A stretch of DNA of 64,000 nt from JAHOYW01 sp963664605 (GCA_963664605.1 OY761536.1:620001-684000); one strand, 5' to 3'. Numbered from the stretch's first letter, positions 43,849-53,891 are shown. The notes: generated from the sequence alone by a model not told the origin. Numbers and translations: made by a program.

Positions 43849-44673
43849 ATGCAAAAAACTTTAAGACCAAACCCATTTGTTGACATGGTCGAAAAAATCG
43901 GCATTGCCGCTGATACTATCGGCAGGGATTTTTATTTTTTCGCCTGCTTCCTGGGCGAATTGCTTAAGGCTACTAAAGAAATTATTCTCCATCCAAGTAA
44001 ACTGCGCGCCAGGGACATGTTCTATTATATGGATCTATGCGGCAGTCAGGCGCTTCCCCTTGTGTTATGTATTTGTTATTTGATGGGGGTTATTCTGGGA
44101 TTCCAGGGGGCGCTTCAGGCACAGAAAATCGGGGCGGAGATTTATGTTGCTGATGCTGTGGGTTTTTCGATTCTGAAAGAACTCGGCCCCTTCATGGTTG
44201 CGGTCATATCAACGGGCCGCGCCGGCAGTGCTTTCGCTGCCGAGATCGGGACAATGAAAGTTGATGAGGAAATTTCAGCTTTGGAAACCATGGGCTTTTC
44301 CCCGGTTGGTTTTCTGGTTGTTCCAAAACTGCTTGCGATGCTCTTTACAATGCCGTTATTAATTGTTTTTGGGGATTTCGCGGGATTACTTGGTGGTTTT
44401 ACTGTTGGCATAACCATGATGGGGCTTACTCCGGTATCATATATTGACAGAACCTTTGAGGTGCTGTTGCCGTCAACATTGACAATGGGGGTTCTTAAGG
44501 GAGTGGTATTTGCGGTGATTATAGCTTTAGTCGGCTGTATGCGCGGATTTCAATCCACATCAGACGCCCAGGGGGTTGGAAGGTCGACTACTTCTGCTGT
44601 TGTGACCTCGATCTTTTTAGTTGTGGTTTCTGACGCTATACTGACTCGTTTATACACGATGTGGGGGTATTAA
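43849..44673 (+). CDS. mlaE: MlaE-type phospholipid transport permease
   Basis: 274 residues from ATG 43849, five bases after the hemW stop; an in-frame ATG at 43822 lies within hemW. Five to six membrane helices and the MlaE signatures: MGVILGFQGALQAQKIGAE, ELGPFMVAVISTGRAGSAFAAEIGTMKVDEEISALETMG. Inner-membrane permease of the MCE complex that moves phospholipids between the membranes. Followed by the ATPase and MCE protein genes, order E-F-D. Confidence 0.94.
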   Translation: MQKTLRPNPFVDMVEKIGIAADTIGRDFYFFACFLGELLKATKEIILHPSKLRARDMFYYMDLCGSQALPLVLCICYLMGVILGFQGALQAQKIGAEIYVADAVGFSILKELGPFMVAVISTGRAGSAFAAEIGTMKVDEEISALETMGFSPVGFLVVPKLLAMLFTMPLLIVFGDFAGLLGGFTVGITMMGLTPVSYIDRTFEVLLPSTLTMGVLKGVVFAVIIALVGCMRGFQSTSDAQGVGRSTTSAVVTSIFLVVVSDAILTRLYTMWGY

Positions 44674-44677
44674 ATAT

Positions 44678-45451
44678 ATGTCCGCCAAAGATAAGATAAT
44701 CGTCGAAGTTGAAAACCTGAACGTGGGATATGAAAATAATTTAGTGCTCAAGGATATAAACTTTACCGTGAATACAGGAGATATTTTCGGTATTTTGGGC
44801 GATTCCGGCGCGGGCAAAAGCACCTTGCTTAAACATATGATAGGTTTGTATCCTCCCTTTTGTGGGGATGTAAGGATATTTGGTGAAAGCATAGTTAATT
44901 GTGGAGAAGCTGAAAAAAAGAAATTAATGCGCAGCTTTGGAGTTACTTACCAGGGGGGAGCGCTTTTGGGATCTTTGACAGTTGGAGAAAATATTGCCTT
45001 GCCGATAGAAACCTATACTGATTTAAATAAAACAGATGTAGAAAAGCGCATTAGTGAAAAATTGGCGCTTGTCGATTTAGCGGGAACCGAAAACTTAATG
45101 CCTTCTGAACTCAGCGGGGGCATGAGGAAACGGGCTGGACTGGCAAGGGCTTTAGCTCTTGACCCGTCCCTTTTATTTTTCGATGAACCGTCTGCGGGCC
45201 TTGACCCTATCACGTCAGTTGAACTTGACGAGCTGCTTTTGCGTTTACGCGACACATGCAATACAACTATAGTAATCGTAACTCACGAACTGGCGAGTAT
45301 TTTTGGCATAACGGATACCATTATCATGCTTAGCAAAAATGCAAAGACAATGGTGGCGGAGGGAAACCCGAAAGAACTTCGTGAGAAAAGCTCTTTGCCG
45401 TGGGTGCACGATTTTCTTAATCGTCAGGAGCACAATAATAAAGCTGAATAG
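44678..45451 (+). CDS. mlaF: MlaF-type ABC ATPase
   Basis: 257 residues. Walker A GDSGAGKST, signature LSGGMRKRAGLARAL, Walker B LLFFDEPSAGLDP, and a switch His in IVIVTHELAS. The GGMRKR form of the signature is characteristic of MlaF/MKL ATPases. Energises the MlaE permease on the cytoplasmic side. Four bases after mlaE. Confidence 0.93.
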   Translation: MSAKDKIIVEVENLNVGYENNLVLKDINFTVNTGDIFGILGDSGAGKSTLLKHMIGLYPPFCGDVRIFGESIVNCGEAEKKKLMRSFGVTYQGGALLGSLTVGENIALPIETYTDLNKTDVEKRISEKLALVDLAGTENLMPSELSGGMRKRAGLARALALDPSLLFFDEPSAGLDPITSVELDELLLRLRDTCNTTIVIVTHELASIFGITDTIIMLSKNAKTMVAEGNPKELREKSSLPWVHDFLNRQEHNNKAE

Positions 45452-45484
45452 GTTTATATAAAATACGAAACAGGAGATTTTTTT

Positions 45485-46477
45485 ATGATTCAGGCAAATA
45501 AATTTAGACTGGGGCTTTTTGTCCTGAGTGGAACGTTATTATTCATTGCGGGCCTGTTTGTCCTGGGGCTTGAGGGCTTATTTGTCAAGAAGGGGCACTT
45601 TGTGACACTGTTCCCGGAATCTGTTCAGGGACTTACTATCGGCTCTCCTGTTAAATACAAAGGTGTTCCTATTGGAACTGTCTCAAAAATCAGCATTCAA
45701 GTTGAGAATAAGATGATTCGGGTTGATATGGATATCACCCTAAGCAGTTTTTCTGTAGATAAAAAAGTAAATAAACATGATATAATACCTCTATTTTATG
45801 ATTTTATAAAGAAAGAATGTGAAAAAGGCTTGCGCTGTCGTTTGGAGTATGCCGGGATTACCGGGCTCAAATACATCGAACTGGATTATTTTAAGTCTAA
45901 AGTTCCTGAACGCCTGATAGCAAAACCCAGACACATGGATGGCGAAATGTATGTGCCGTCAACGCCTTCCGCGCTTAAGGATATTTTGAAACTTATAAAC
46001 ACCTCCCTGGAGCGCATTGCAAAAATTGATTTCAAAGGGCTTTCAGACCGATTGTCCGGAGTGCTTGATGGCGCTCAAAAGATTGTCAAAGGGCCTAAGC
46101 TTCTTAAAGCGATTGACCAGATGGAGGCTATGAGCGCCAACCTGAAACACACCTCTAAAGTGGTGAAGGATAATGTAACACCGGAAAAAGTCCGGGAGAT
46201 TATTAATAATGTCGATGATATCCTGAATAAACTGCATAAAATCAGCAGAGAGCTTGAAGAACAGTTGAAAAAAGCGAAAATAGCTGAAACAACGGATTCT
46301 TTCCGTAAGGCGGCAAATGCGGTCACAAGCAGTAAGGCTATGATTGCTAATACTTTGTTAAAAATCAACCAGACGATAGATGCTTTTACTGAATTCGTGA
46401 ATTACTTGAATGACGATCCGGAAGCCTTGATTAAGGGAAAGAGCAAGAAACGTGTGCGCTTCGACGTAAAAAAATAA
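45485..46477 (+). CDS. mlaD: MCE-domain protein (MlaD type)
   Basis: 330 residues, strong AGGAG site. One N-terminal membrane helix (about 8-28) and an MCE domain (GLTIGSPVKYKGVPIGTV, GITGLKYIELDY) that forms the periplasmic lipid-binding ring. After residue 180 a long helical, partly coiled-coil region, longer than E. coli MlaD, may extend the channel. Completes an mlaE-mlaF-mlaD operon. No mlaA, mlaB or mlaC follows. Confidence 0.9.
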   Translation: MIQANKFRLGLFVLSGTLLFIAGLFVLGLEGLFVKKGHFVTLFPESVQGLTIGSPVKYKGVPIGTVSKISIQVENKMIRVDMDITLSSFSVDKKVNKHDIIPLFYDFIKKECEKGLRCRLEYAGITGLKYIELDYFKSKVPERLIAKPRHMDGEMYVPSTPSALKDILKLINTSLERIAKIDFKGLSDRLSGVLDGAQKIVKGPKLLKAIDQMEAMSANLKHTSKVVKDNVTPEKVREIINNVDDILNKLHKISRELEEQLKKAKIAETTDSFRKAANAVTSSKAMIANTLLKINQTIDAFTEFVNYLNDDPEALIKGKSKKRVRFDVKK

Positions 46478-46562
46478 TGAAGAGCTGACAAAGAAAATTT
46501 GCTTTTAACGGATACGCTGTTAATTTGTAAAGGTTGCACGAAATTAATAATCAGGAAGCATA

Positions 46563-47372
46563 ATGAAAAAATCAGATGTAAAAGTTCTTATTATAACCGG
46601 CTTTGGCTTGAACTGCGAAAAGGAAACAACCGCGGCATTTAAACTTTGCGGAGCGTTTCCGGAAATGGTTCACTTAAATGATCTCTTGAGCGGTAAACAC
46701 TCCTTGAATGAGTACCATATTCTAGCCTTTATAGGAGGTTTCTCTTTTGGAGATCATCTTGGCGCCGGCACAGTTTTTGCAAACCGCATTAAAGCTAAAC
46801 TGCACGATGAACTTAAACAATTTGTTTCTGACGGTAAATTAATTATAGGGATTTGCAATGGTTTCCAGACTTTAACCCGGCTGGGGCTGGTTCCGGCGTT
46901 GAACGGTAATATTTTTGAACAGGAAGTTGCTCTTGCTCATAATGACAGCGGAGTATTTCGTGATGACTGGGTTCATCTGAAAGCCAATCCTGATTCTCCT
47001 TGTATTTTTACTAAAGGTATTGAGCTGATAAAACTTCCTATTCGTCACGGGGAAGGCAAGCTGGTAGCCAATGAAGACGTTCTAAATGAACTTGAAGAAA
47101 AAAATCTGGTTGCCCTGCGTTATGCCAATGAAGACGGTTCGATCGCGGAGGATTTTCCTGCAAATCCGAACGGAGCTTTAAACGCTATTGCCGGGATTTG
47201 CGATGAAAGCGGCAGGATTTTTGGTTTAATGCCACATCCTGAAGCGTTTTTATCGCCGTTCAATTCACCGAGTTGGACAAAGGACAAACTGGAAGGCAGG
47301 CTCGCATCTGAAGGTGAAGGTGTTATTTTTTTCCGCAACGCAGTGGACTTCGTTGTTTCCGAAAATAGTTAA
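46563..47372 (+). CDS. purQ: Phosphoribosylformylglycinamidine synthase subunit PurQ
   Basis: 269 residues. A class I glutamine amidotransferase: KVLIITGFGLNCEKET, GGFSFGDHLGAG, nucleophile Cys in IIGICNGFQ, and His-Glu in LMPHPEAFL. The last motifs and length match PurQ, which supplies ammonia to PurL in the fourth step of purine synthesis. AGGAAG precedes the ATG. No purL or purS in view. Ten bases from the convergent adaptor gene. Confidence 0.92.
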   Translation: MKKSDVKVLIITGFGLNCEKETTAAFKLCGAFPEMVHLNDLLSGKHSLNEYHILAFIGGFSFGDHLGAGTVFANRIKAKLHDELKQFVSDGKLIIGICNGFQTLTRLGLVPALNGNIFEQEVALAHNDSGVFRDDWVHLKANPDSPCIFTKGIELIKLPIRHGEGKLVANEDVLNELEEKNLVALRYANEDGSIAEDFPANPNGALNAIAGICDESGRIFGLMPHPEAFLSPFNSPSWTKDKLEGRLASEGEGVIFFRNAVDFVVSENS

Positions 47373-47381
47373 AAGCTTTGT

Positions 47382-48836
47382 TTAGAAATTCACTTTCTGT
47401 CCAAGGCTGACTTTTTGCCCCATAATAAGCAGCCCGCTGTTTTGAGAGCAAACTATCTTCATGCCGGGTTTAAGGTTCTTGCCGATAATTTCCGCCGTTT
47501 TATTAAAAGTGTTGTAAACAAATACTTCTACCGGGGAAACTTTATTATCTTCTCCAATAACGAGGACAAACTGGCGCCCTTTGAAGCTTTTCAAAGCATC
47601 GCGTGAAATAATGAACATATATTTTGTCAATTGAGGTATTGATACCCAGACATCTTCGTTAGGCTGAAAAAGCCAGCATGAGTCCTGCATAATAACCTTG
47701 CCGCCATCGACCAGCCTACCTTCGGTTTTTATAATAATAACTTGTGAATCTTTTAATCCGTTGGCATCTTCAAGGGCCCGATATTGCGTAGAATGCTTTT
47801 GAATAAACATATCTTTAGGCTTGACTCGGATTTTTTTTACAGTGAGTGTTGGAGTTTCAACTGCGCAGTTTTTCAGGACGCTCCTCTTTATAACTGTCCA
47901 GACATAATATCCCGTATCGTCTTTTCTAAGAGCGCGGGCCGGCACCCACAGGGCAATATCTTTATGCTCAGAAGTCTTTATCGCCCGCATCCGGGTGAAT
48001 ATTTTAGGCAGTTTTTTCTGTTCCGGGGTTAGTTGCCGTTTGGGGACTAAGGAGTTTTTTACAGATAAGTCAATATAATCCGTAAAAATTTCCTGTGTAT
48101 TGAGCCATGCGGGACGGGGTTTGGTAAATCCTGTTGGATAAACCAGAAATTTATCGTTGACACAAAGCAGATCAGTTAAAACGTCATGAAGTTTAACTTT
48201 TATGCAGATCGGGTCAAATACCGATAAAACCAGAGCAGACTTGTCATCGAATAAAGAACTACCTTCTTCTACAAGAACCTTTTCGATAATTCCGGAAAAT
48301 GGTGCGCGTAAAGTCATATTATCCAGATTTTCTTTTGCATCAAGCAGCTCCAGGCGGCAGACATCATAATCTCCGGCTGCCTGCAAGTAATCGTTTTCCG
48401 CTTCTTCGTGCTGGCGTTCGCTGAAAACATGACGCTTGTATAATTTTTCAATACGCTTAAGGTTTAAAGTGGCGTCTTTCAGCTTCTGTTGAGCCTTTTT
48501 GAGTTTCTGAGTACAAATGTTAACGATAATTTTTTCTTTGATGTCACGAGCCTGGGCAATAACATCTCCTTCCTGTATAATCTTGCCTTTGGAATCTATG
48601 ATTCTCCCGGACACAACTTCGTTTACCGGAGCAACATAGGTAAGTTGGACGTTGTTCAAAAAAGAAAGCGTAGCTGAACGTGAAAGTTTGACTTTCCCCA
48701 TGAAGGTCGCATTTTGTCTTGGAGAGTGTCGCAGGAGCATATATGGAACGCTTGTTGTTTGTTCCGCAGCCAACAGAAGGTTGGACAGGAGAGCCATAGT
48801 ACAGAAACAGGCAGATTTGAATAATTTGATTTTCAT
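47382..48836 (-). CDS. Secreted HlyD/RND-type periplasmic adaptor-like protein
   Basis: 484 residues with a signal peptide (MKIKLFKSACFCTMALLSNLLLAA) rather than a membrane anchor. A barrel-sandwich half (VNEVVSGRIIDSKGKIIQEG), a coiled-coil hairpin (about 110-160) and the second half (NMTLRAPFSGIIEKVLVEEGS) are clear, followed by a long C-terminal beta part (ALWVPARALRKDDTGYYVW). Adaptors of this plan work with RND pumps or ABC exporters, but neither is adjacent. GAGGAG upstream of the ATG. The gene follows the EF-G paralogue on the same strand, 56 bases away. Confidence 0.78.
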   Translation of the reverse strand: MKIKLFKSACFCTMALLSNLLLAAEQTTSVPYMLLRHSPRQNATFMGKVKLSRSATLSFLNNVQLTYVAPVNEVVSGRIIDSKGKIIQEGDVIAQARDIKEKIIVNICTQKLKKAQQKLKDATLNLKRIEKLYKRHVFSERQHEEAENDYLQAAGDYDVCRLELLDAKENLDNMTLRAPFSGIIEKVLVEEGSSLFDDKSALVLSVFDPICIKVKLHDVLTDLLCVNDKFLVYPTGFTKPRPAWLNTQEIFTDYIDLSVKNSLVPKRQLTPEQKKLPKIFTRMRAIKTSEHKDIALWVPARALRKDDTGYYVWTVIKRSVLKNCAVETPTLTVKKIRVKPKDMFIQKHSTQYRALEDANGLKDSQVIIIKTEGRLVDGGKVIMQDSCWLFQPNEDVWVSIPQLTKYMFIISRDALKSFKGRQFVLVIGEDNKVSPVEVFVYNTFNKTAEIIGKNLKPGMKIVCSQNSGLLIMGQKVSLGQKVNF

Positions 48837-48892
48837 GAAAAACTCCTCTTTGTTATAATTTATACCAATTCATTATGATTACTTAATTGGTA

Positions 48893-50980
48893 CTAAAAGC
48901 TGACTATATGGTTATCCCCCATGCGCTCAAGGTCTTCCTGGGATATCTCCTGATAGCCGAAAGGCTCCATGCTGAAAGAAGCCCTGCCGCCGGAAAGTTT
49001 AGGCAAAGCTGTGCTGAATCCGAACATTTCAGCCAGGGGAACTTCGCAATGCAGCAGTTTTGAATTTGCTATATTATCAATTCCGGTAATTATACAACGC
49101 CGCATTTGCAGATAGCCGGTAATTTCCCCGACAACCTCCTCCGGAGCGTTTATTTCCAGCTTCATCAAAGGTTCCAGCAGCTTGGTCCCTTGAGCAATTG
49201 CTTTGTTTACAGCGTCGATAACGGCTCCTGCCACGGAACCCTCGGTGGTTTTTTCGATACTGCCGCAGATCTCTGTGATCTCGGCTTTTATATAAGTCAG
49301 GGAGTAGCCAAGATTGCCGCCGGTTTTTAGGACGCCTGAAAGCGTATCCTGTGCACTCTGAAACCATGATTTTGGCAGATTGTTCTTAGGCGCGGTGGAG
49401 TTAATTACAATACCTTGTTCCAACTTCGCCGGTTCCAGATGGATCTTTACTTCAGAATATAGTTCCTTATCCCCTACAAGTTTATTGAATATTCCCGTTA
49501 TGGAGCACGGTTTAAGCAGGGTTTCACGGAAAGCCACTCGCGGTTTGCCGTAGCGGATATTGACATTGAACTCATTCTGCAAGCGATGAGTGCAGATTTC
49601 CAGATGCAGCTCACCCATCCCGGAAAGGATCAATTGCCCGGTATTTTCGCTTTTCTTTACTTCCAGGGTCGGATCTTCACGGCACATTAATTCCAAACTT
49701 GAATTTAAACGATCTTTGTCGTTTGCGGTTTTGGGCTCAAGAGCCATAGAGATTACCGGCTCCGGAAAATCTATTTTATGCAGTAACACCTGCCGGGTGT
49801 TGTCGCACAAGGTATCTCCGGTAAAAACCTCGTCAGGGCCGATGATCCCGACGATGTCGCCCGGACCGACTTCTTCAATAGCATCAATATTTTTAGAATA
49901 AAGGCGCAGAATTCGTTTTACTCTGACTTTTTTCCCGTTCCGGGCATTGATAAGAGTATCGTTCACCTTTAATTTACCGGAATAACTTCGCAGATAAAGC
50001 AAGTCCGCACTGCCGCTTGCAATCAGTTTGAAAATCAGACCGCAAAAGCCGGAATCATTAATGTTGACTTCGACTTCTTCGTAAGTTTTTGTTTTGAAAG
50101 CCGGATATGCCGGGCGGTCAGCCGGACTCGGCAAATAGTCAATGACCGCGTCAAGTAAAGGCTGTACGCCTATGTTTTTTTTGGCGGAACCGGCAAAAAT
50201 CGGGCAAAGTTTATTCTCGATGACCAACCGTCGGATTTCAGATTTTAACAATTCCTCAGGGATGTCCTGTTCTTCCAGATAGAGCTCGGCAATATCTTCG
50301 GACAGTTCAGCTATATCTGAAAGAAAATTATCGCGGGCGGCGTTGCTGTCAGATAAAAGTTCTTCAGGAATGTCATCAACAAATACATCAGTACATTCGT
50401 CGCCGCCGAAATGCAGATATTTCATATGAAACAAATCAATCAGGCCTTTGAGATCGGATTCTATGCCGACAGGGATTTGGAAAGGGCTTATTTTGATGGA
50501 GGAAAACTTTTCTTTAATTTCCTTGACTGTGCGTTCGAATGACGCTCCAAGACGGTCAAGCTTGTTGATGAAGGCAATCTTTGCGACTCCGTAGGAATCT
50601 GACTGCCGCCAGACTTTTTCACTTTGCGCCTCAACACCCTCAACACCGCTGAAAATAACGACGGAACCATCGCAAACCCTGATGGAGCGTTCGACTTCCG
50701 CAGTAAAATCAATATGCCCCGGAGTATCAATTAAATGAATCATCGCGTTATCTTTAGAGTTGCTCCATTTGAAGGACGCGGCTGCGGAAACAATGGTGAT
50801 TCCCCGGCTGCGTTCTTCATCAAGATAATCCATTACAGTATTACCTGAGTCAATATCGCCGATGCGGTGGGTTTTACCTGAATAAAATAAAAAACGCTCG
50901 GTAAGGGTTGTTTTACCGGCATCAATGTGTGCAATGATTCCGATGTTCCTGATAGATTCTAAGCCGAATTGATCTGCCAT
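48893..50980 (-). CDS. Elongation factor G paralogue, EF-G2/recycling type
   Basis: 695 residues with all five EF-G domains. G1 AHIDAGKTTLTE, switch I region SGNTVMDYLDEERSRGITI, G3 DTPGHIDF, G4 NKLD. DTVxDxxxEERxRGITIxSAA and the IGVQPLLDAVIDYLPSP stretch resemble the mitochondrial EFG2 and bacterial EF-G2 (spirochaete-type) branch more than the standard translocase. In that branch the factor works with RRF in ribosome recycling. The standard EF-G would be elsewhere. Third gene after typA and the zinc-ribbon gene on the same strand. Confidence 0.87.
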   Translation of the reverse strand: MADQFGLESIRNIGIIAHIDAGKTTLTERFLFYSGKTHRIGDIDSGNTVMDYLDEERSRGITIVSAAASFKWSNSKDNAMIHLIDTPGHIDFTAEVERSIRVCDGSVVIFSGVEGVEAQSEKVWRQSDSYGVAKIAFINKLDRLGASFERTVKEIKEKFSSIKISPFQIPVGIESDLKGLIDLFHMKYLHFGGDECTDVFVDDIPEELLSDSNAARDNFLSDIAELSEDIAELYLEEQDIPEELLKSEIRRLVIENKLCPIFAGSAKKNIGVQPLLDAVIDYLPSPADRPAYPAFKTKTYEEVEVNINDSGFCGLIFKLIASGSADLLYLRSYSGKLKVNDTLINARNGKKVRVKRILRLYSKNIDAIEEVGPGDIVGIIGPDEVFTGDTLCDNTRQVLLHKIDFPEPVISMALEPKTANDKDRLNSSLELMCREDPTLEVKKSENTGQLILSGMGELHLEICTHRLQNEFNVNIRYGKPRVAFRETLLKPCSITGIFNKLVGDKELYSEVKIHLEPAKLEQGIVINSTAPKNNLPKSWFQSAQDTLSGVLKTGGNLGYSLTYIKAEITEICGSIEKTTEGSVAGAVIDAVNKAIAQGTKLLEPLMKLEINAPEEVVGEITGYLQMRRCIITGIDNIANSKLLHCEVPLAEMFGFSTALPKLSGGRASFSMEPFGYQEISQEDLERMGDNHIVSF

Positions 50981-51012
50981 TTCCCTCTTCCCGTTTTGTG
51001 AAATAACTGAGC

Positions 51013-51492
51013 TTACTTATTTTTCTTGCTGAAAGGCCACCATTTTGATTTTTTCGGAGCGGGTTTTGGAACACTTTTAGCCGATTTGACCTGTGTTTTC
51101 TTAAATTTTTCCAAAGTATCTTCCCTGCTGTTGTCATGCTGCAGGGGGTGTCCTTCCCGAACTCCGAATTTGTCTTCAACTTTGGGAACCATGCCCCGGC
51201 TGGTTTTATTTATCTTAATTGTTTCAGTCGGTAATTTTGTAGTTTCAGTGCTTGGCTGTTTATGACTTAGATCATTGCTTGTTTTAAGATTGAATTCATC
51301 ATCATCAAAAGCCGCTTTAGCAGAATCTTCAATATAAGGATTGGTGCTTATCATTTCAACTTTGTGCTGAAGTTCAGGTATAGAAAAAACTGCAAGGCAA
51401 ACCGCGCACTCGACAACTTGTCCGCGCATTTCTGAATCAAGCTCATAGACTGTCTTGCATTTATAACATTGCACATTTATTTTTTCTGACAT
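51013..51492 (-). CDS. Zinc-ribbon (MJ0042-like) protein with disordered tail
   Basis: 159 residues. An N-terminal zinc ribbon, CYKCKTVYELDSEMRGQVVECAVC (two CxxC pairs), is of the MJ0042 type found at the start of many PVC and deltaproteobacterial proteins. The remaining 130 residues are polar, Lys/Glu/Pro-rich and probably disordered, ending in WWPFSKKNK. No membrane segment. AGAGGC lies upstream. Function unknown; its place between two translational GTPases may be chance. Confidence 0.72.
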   Translation of the reverse strand: MSEKINVQCYKCKTVYELDSEMRGQVVECAVCLAVFSIPELQHKVEMISTNPYIEDSAKAAFDDDEFNLKTSNDLSHKQPSTETTKLPTETIKINKTSRGMVPKVEDKFGVREGHPLQHDNSREDTLEKFKKTQVKSAKSVPKPAPKKSKWWPFSKKNK

Positions 51493-51633
51493 CTTTTGCC
51501 TCTTAAAAGTTTTACAAACCTGCTGTATTTATGCAAATTATAAAGAAGAAGATAGCATTAAAGCCCCCTGAAATCAAGTAAAGGGGATTAATTTTCCAAC
51601 GTTTATAAGGCAGGAAATATAAAATGATAAAAG

Positions 51634-53430
51634 CTATTTGCCTTTATTTCTTTTACGGTCAAGCGCATTCAGGTGAATCTTACGCAACCTTATACTTTGG
51701 GGAGTAAGTTCGACTAATTCATCGTCTTCAATATACTCTAAAGCCTGCTCAAGACTCATTTCCACATGTGGAGCGATTTTCAGATTCCGGTCGGAACCTG
51801 ATGCCCGGACATTGGTCAGATTCTTGGTTTTCTGCAGATTAACCATCAATTCGCCATCGCGACTGTGTTCTCCGACAACCATACCTTCATAGGTCTCAGT
51901 ATTAGGCGGAATAAAAAATATGCCGCGTTGCTGCAGCGCATCGATAGCATAAGCTGCCGCCGGGCCTTTTCCCATGCTGACCAGGGAACCAACCAGACGG
52001 CGTGGAATTTCACCTTTGAAAGGAGCGTACTTTAAATAGCGGTGAGAAACAATAGCTTCTCCGGCGCTAAGAGTTAAAGCCTTACTGCGTAAACCGATAA
52101 GGCCGCGTGTAGGAATTTCAAACTCAATTAACTGCCGTTCGCCACGAGCTTCCATATTAACCATTTCACCTTTGCGGAGACCGACCAGCTCAATAATTTT
52201 CCCGGCAAACTCGCTTGGCACATCAATAGACAGGGCTTCGATCGGCTCATGCCTGACTCCGTCAACCGTTTTATAAATCACCTGTGGTTTGGCAACGCCG
52301 AGCTCATAACCTTCGCGACGCATGTTTTCTATCAGAATAGCTAAATGCAATACTCCGCGTCCGCTGACGTTAAAAGCATCGCCGTTTTCTTCAACATGCA
52401 GAGCAACATCTCTTTCTGTTTCTTTAAACAACCGTTCACGCAGATGGCGGCTGCTGACATATTTGCCTTCTTTACCATAAAAGGGGGAATCATTAACCCT
52501 GAAAAGCATGGAAATAGTAGGTTCGTCAATTGCGATAGTAGGGAGCCGGTCCTGATGCTCGGGATCTGTTATAGTATCGCTGATATCAATGTCTTCAATA
52601 CCGACAATCGCGCATAAATCTCCACATTGGACACAGTCGGTTTCTTTTCTGCCAAGTCCTTCAAAAATAAATAGCTGCTTTATTTGAATTGCCTTAACGG
52701 ATCCGTCCCGCTTGATAATGGATAAAGGTGTGGAAATGCGGAGTTCACCGCGATAAACACGTCCGACTCCGATTCGCCCGACATAATCCGAATAGTCCAA
52801 AGAAGCCACTTGTGCCTGTACTGGACCGTTAACGACTTCAGGAGCCGGGATATATTCAATAATAGCATCCATTAAAGGCAGAATAGAATCTCTCGGATCG
52901 GCTTCCAGGTCTCTGACAGCCCAACCGTCCCGGCCGCTGCCGTAAAGAAGCGGAAATTCGAGTTGCTCCTCACTTGCGTCGAGTTCGCAGAACAAGTCAA
53001 ATACTTTATCATGAATAACATCCGGGCGGGCATCGCTTTTGTCTATTTTGTTTATGACGACAACAGGTTTTAAGCCAAGCTTCAGGGCTTTGTCCAAGAC
53101 AAAACGGGTTTGCGGCATTGGTCCTTCGGCGGCATCCACCAGAAGCAATACACCGTCTGCGAGTTTGAGGACACGTTCCACCTGCCCGCCAAAGTCGCTA
53201 TGCCCGGGGGTGTCAATGATATTTATTTTAGTGTTTTTGTAATTAACGCTGATATTTTTAGAAAGGATTGTTATTCCGCGTTCTCTTTCAAGATCATTGC
53301 TGTCCAAAACACAGTCCTGTACGTCCTGATTAGCACGAAAAATATTTGCCTGCTTAAGAATCTCATCCACTAGAGTTGTTTTGCCATGGTCAACATGAGC
53401 AATAATTGCTACGTTTCTAATTTCTGCCAT
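51634..53430 (-). CDS. typA: Translational GTPase TypA/BipA
   Basis: 598 residues, full length. G1 AHVDHGKTTLVD, switch ERERGITILSKN, G3 DTPGHSDFGGQVERVL, G4 NKID, and the TypA C-terminal domain (RGLIGLRSKALTLSAGEAIVSHRYL, NLRASGSD-like NVRASGSDRNLK). Ribosome-binding GTPase involved in stress adaptation and 50S assembly. AGGAAAA site before the ATG. Confidence 0.97.
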   Translation of the reverse strand: MAEIRNVAIIAHVDHGKTTLVDEILKQANIFRANQDVQDCVLDSNDLERERGITILSKNISVNYKNTKINIIDTPGHSDFGGQVERVLKLADGVLLLVDAAEGPMPQTRFVLDKALKLGLKPVVVINKIDKSDARPDVIHDKVFDLFCELDASEEQLEFPLLYGSGRDGWAVRDLEADPRDSILPLMDAIIEYIPAPEVVNGPVQAQVASLDYSDYVGRIGVGRVYRGELRISTPLSIIKRDGSVKAIQIKQLFIFEGLGRKETDCVQCGDLCAIVGIEDIDISDTITDPEHQDRLPTIAIDEPTISMLFRVNDSPFYGKEGKYVSSRHLRERLFKETERDVALHVEENGDAFNVSGRGVLHLAILIENMRREGYELGVAKPQVIYKTVDGVRHEPIEALSIDVPSEFAGKIIELVGLRKGEMVNMEARGERQLIEFEIPTRGLIGLRSKALTLSAGEAIVSHRYLKYAPFKGEIPRRLVGSLVSMGKGPAAAYAIDALQQRGIFFIPPNTETYEGMVVGEHSRDGELMVNLQKTKNLTNVRASGSDRNLKIAPHVEMSLEQALEYIEDDELVELTPQSIRLRKIHLNALDRKRNKGK

Positions 53431-53572
53431 ATTTTTTCCTGTTGTAATATAATATGCCTATGAAGGGCGTTATTTTTTTAGAGCAAAACGCATAATATAC
53501 ACCTGAACGTGTGAAATAACATCAAAAAAGCATAAAAGATTAATTTTTTTAATTTTTTTCCTGTTTTTTGAT

Positions 53573-53600
53573 TTGACATTGACAAAAAACAGCGTATAAT
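53573..53600 (+). promoter_or_regulatory. Promoter of tRNA-Glu
   Basis: TTGACA at 53573-53578 and TATAAT at 53595-53600 with a 16-bp spacer, ending 16 bases before the tRNA. A second TTGACA at 53579 is too close to the -10. Confidence 0.78.
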
Positions 53601-53616
53601 AGAGGCTCTTTCAGAC

Positions 53617-53692
<76 letters not shown>

Positions 53693-53759
53693 TTTTTCTC
53701 CTAAAAAACACGCCAAAACGTGTTGATTTGTATGCCTCATCGTCGATTTGTGCCATAAA

Positions 53760-53891
53760 TCAAATCTCCTTTGTGCTCGAAATTTCAGGTAACTGAAATA
53801 TTTTCAATTTGAAGTATTCACGATCCCGAAAGCCGTATGCCTGTCGTATCAGCCATCTGATTTTATTATTGAACCCTTTTATGAGGAGGCT
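53760..53891 (-). pseudogene. Transposase C-terminal remnant (ISL3-like)
   Basis: The 43 codons before the stop read KGFNNKIRWLIRQAYGFRD then REYFKLKIFQLPEIS. The GxNNKIRxxxRxAYGFRxxEYFxLKI pattern is the characteristic tail of ISL3-type DDE transposases. Upstream in the same frame the similarity stops, and the DDE core and terminal repeats are absent. I read it as the last trace of an insertion next to the tRNA-Glu gene. Confidence 0.6.

Noticed and set aside
53707..53724. AACACG/CGTGTT hairpin after tRNA-Glu as its terminator
   Set aside because: Only six base pairs and no T run follows on either strand.
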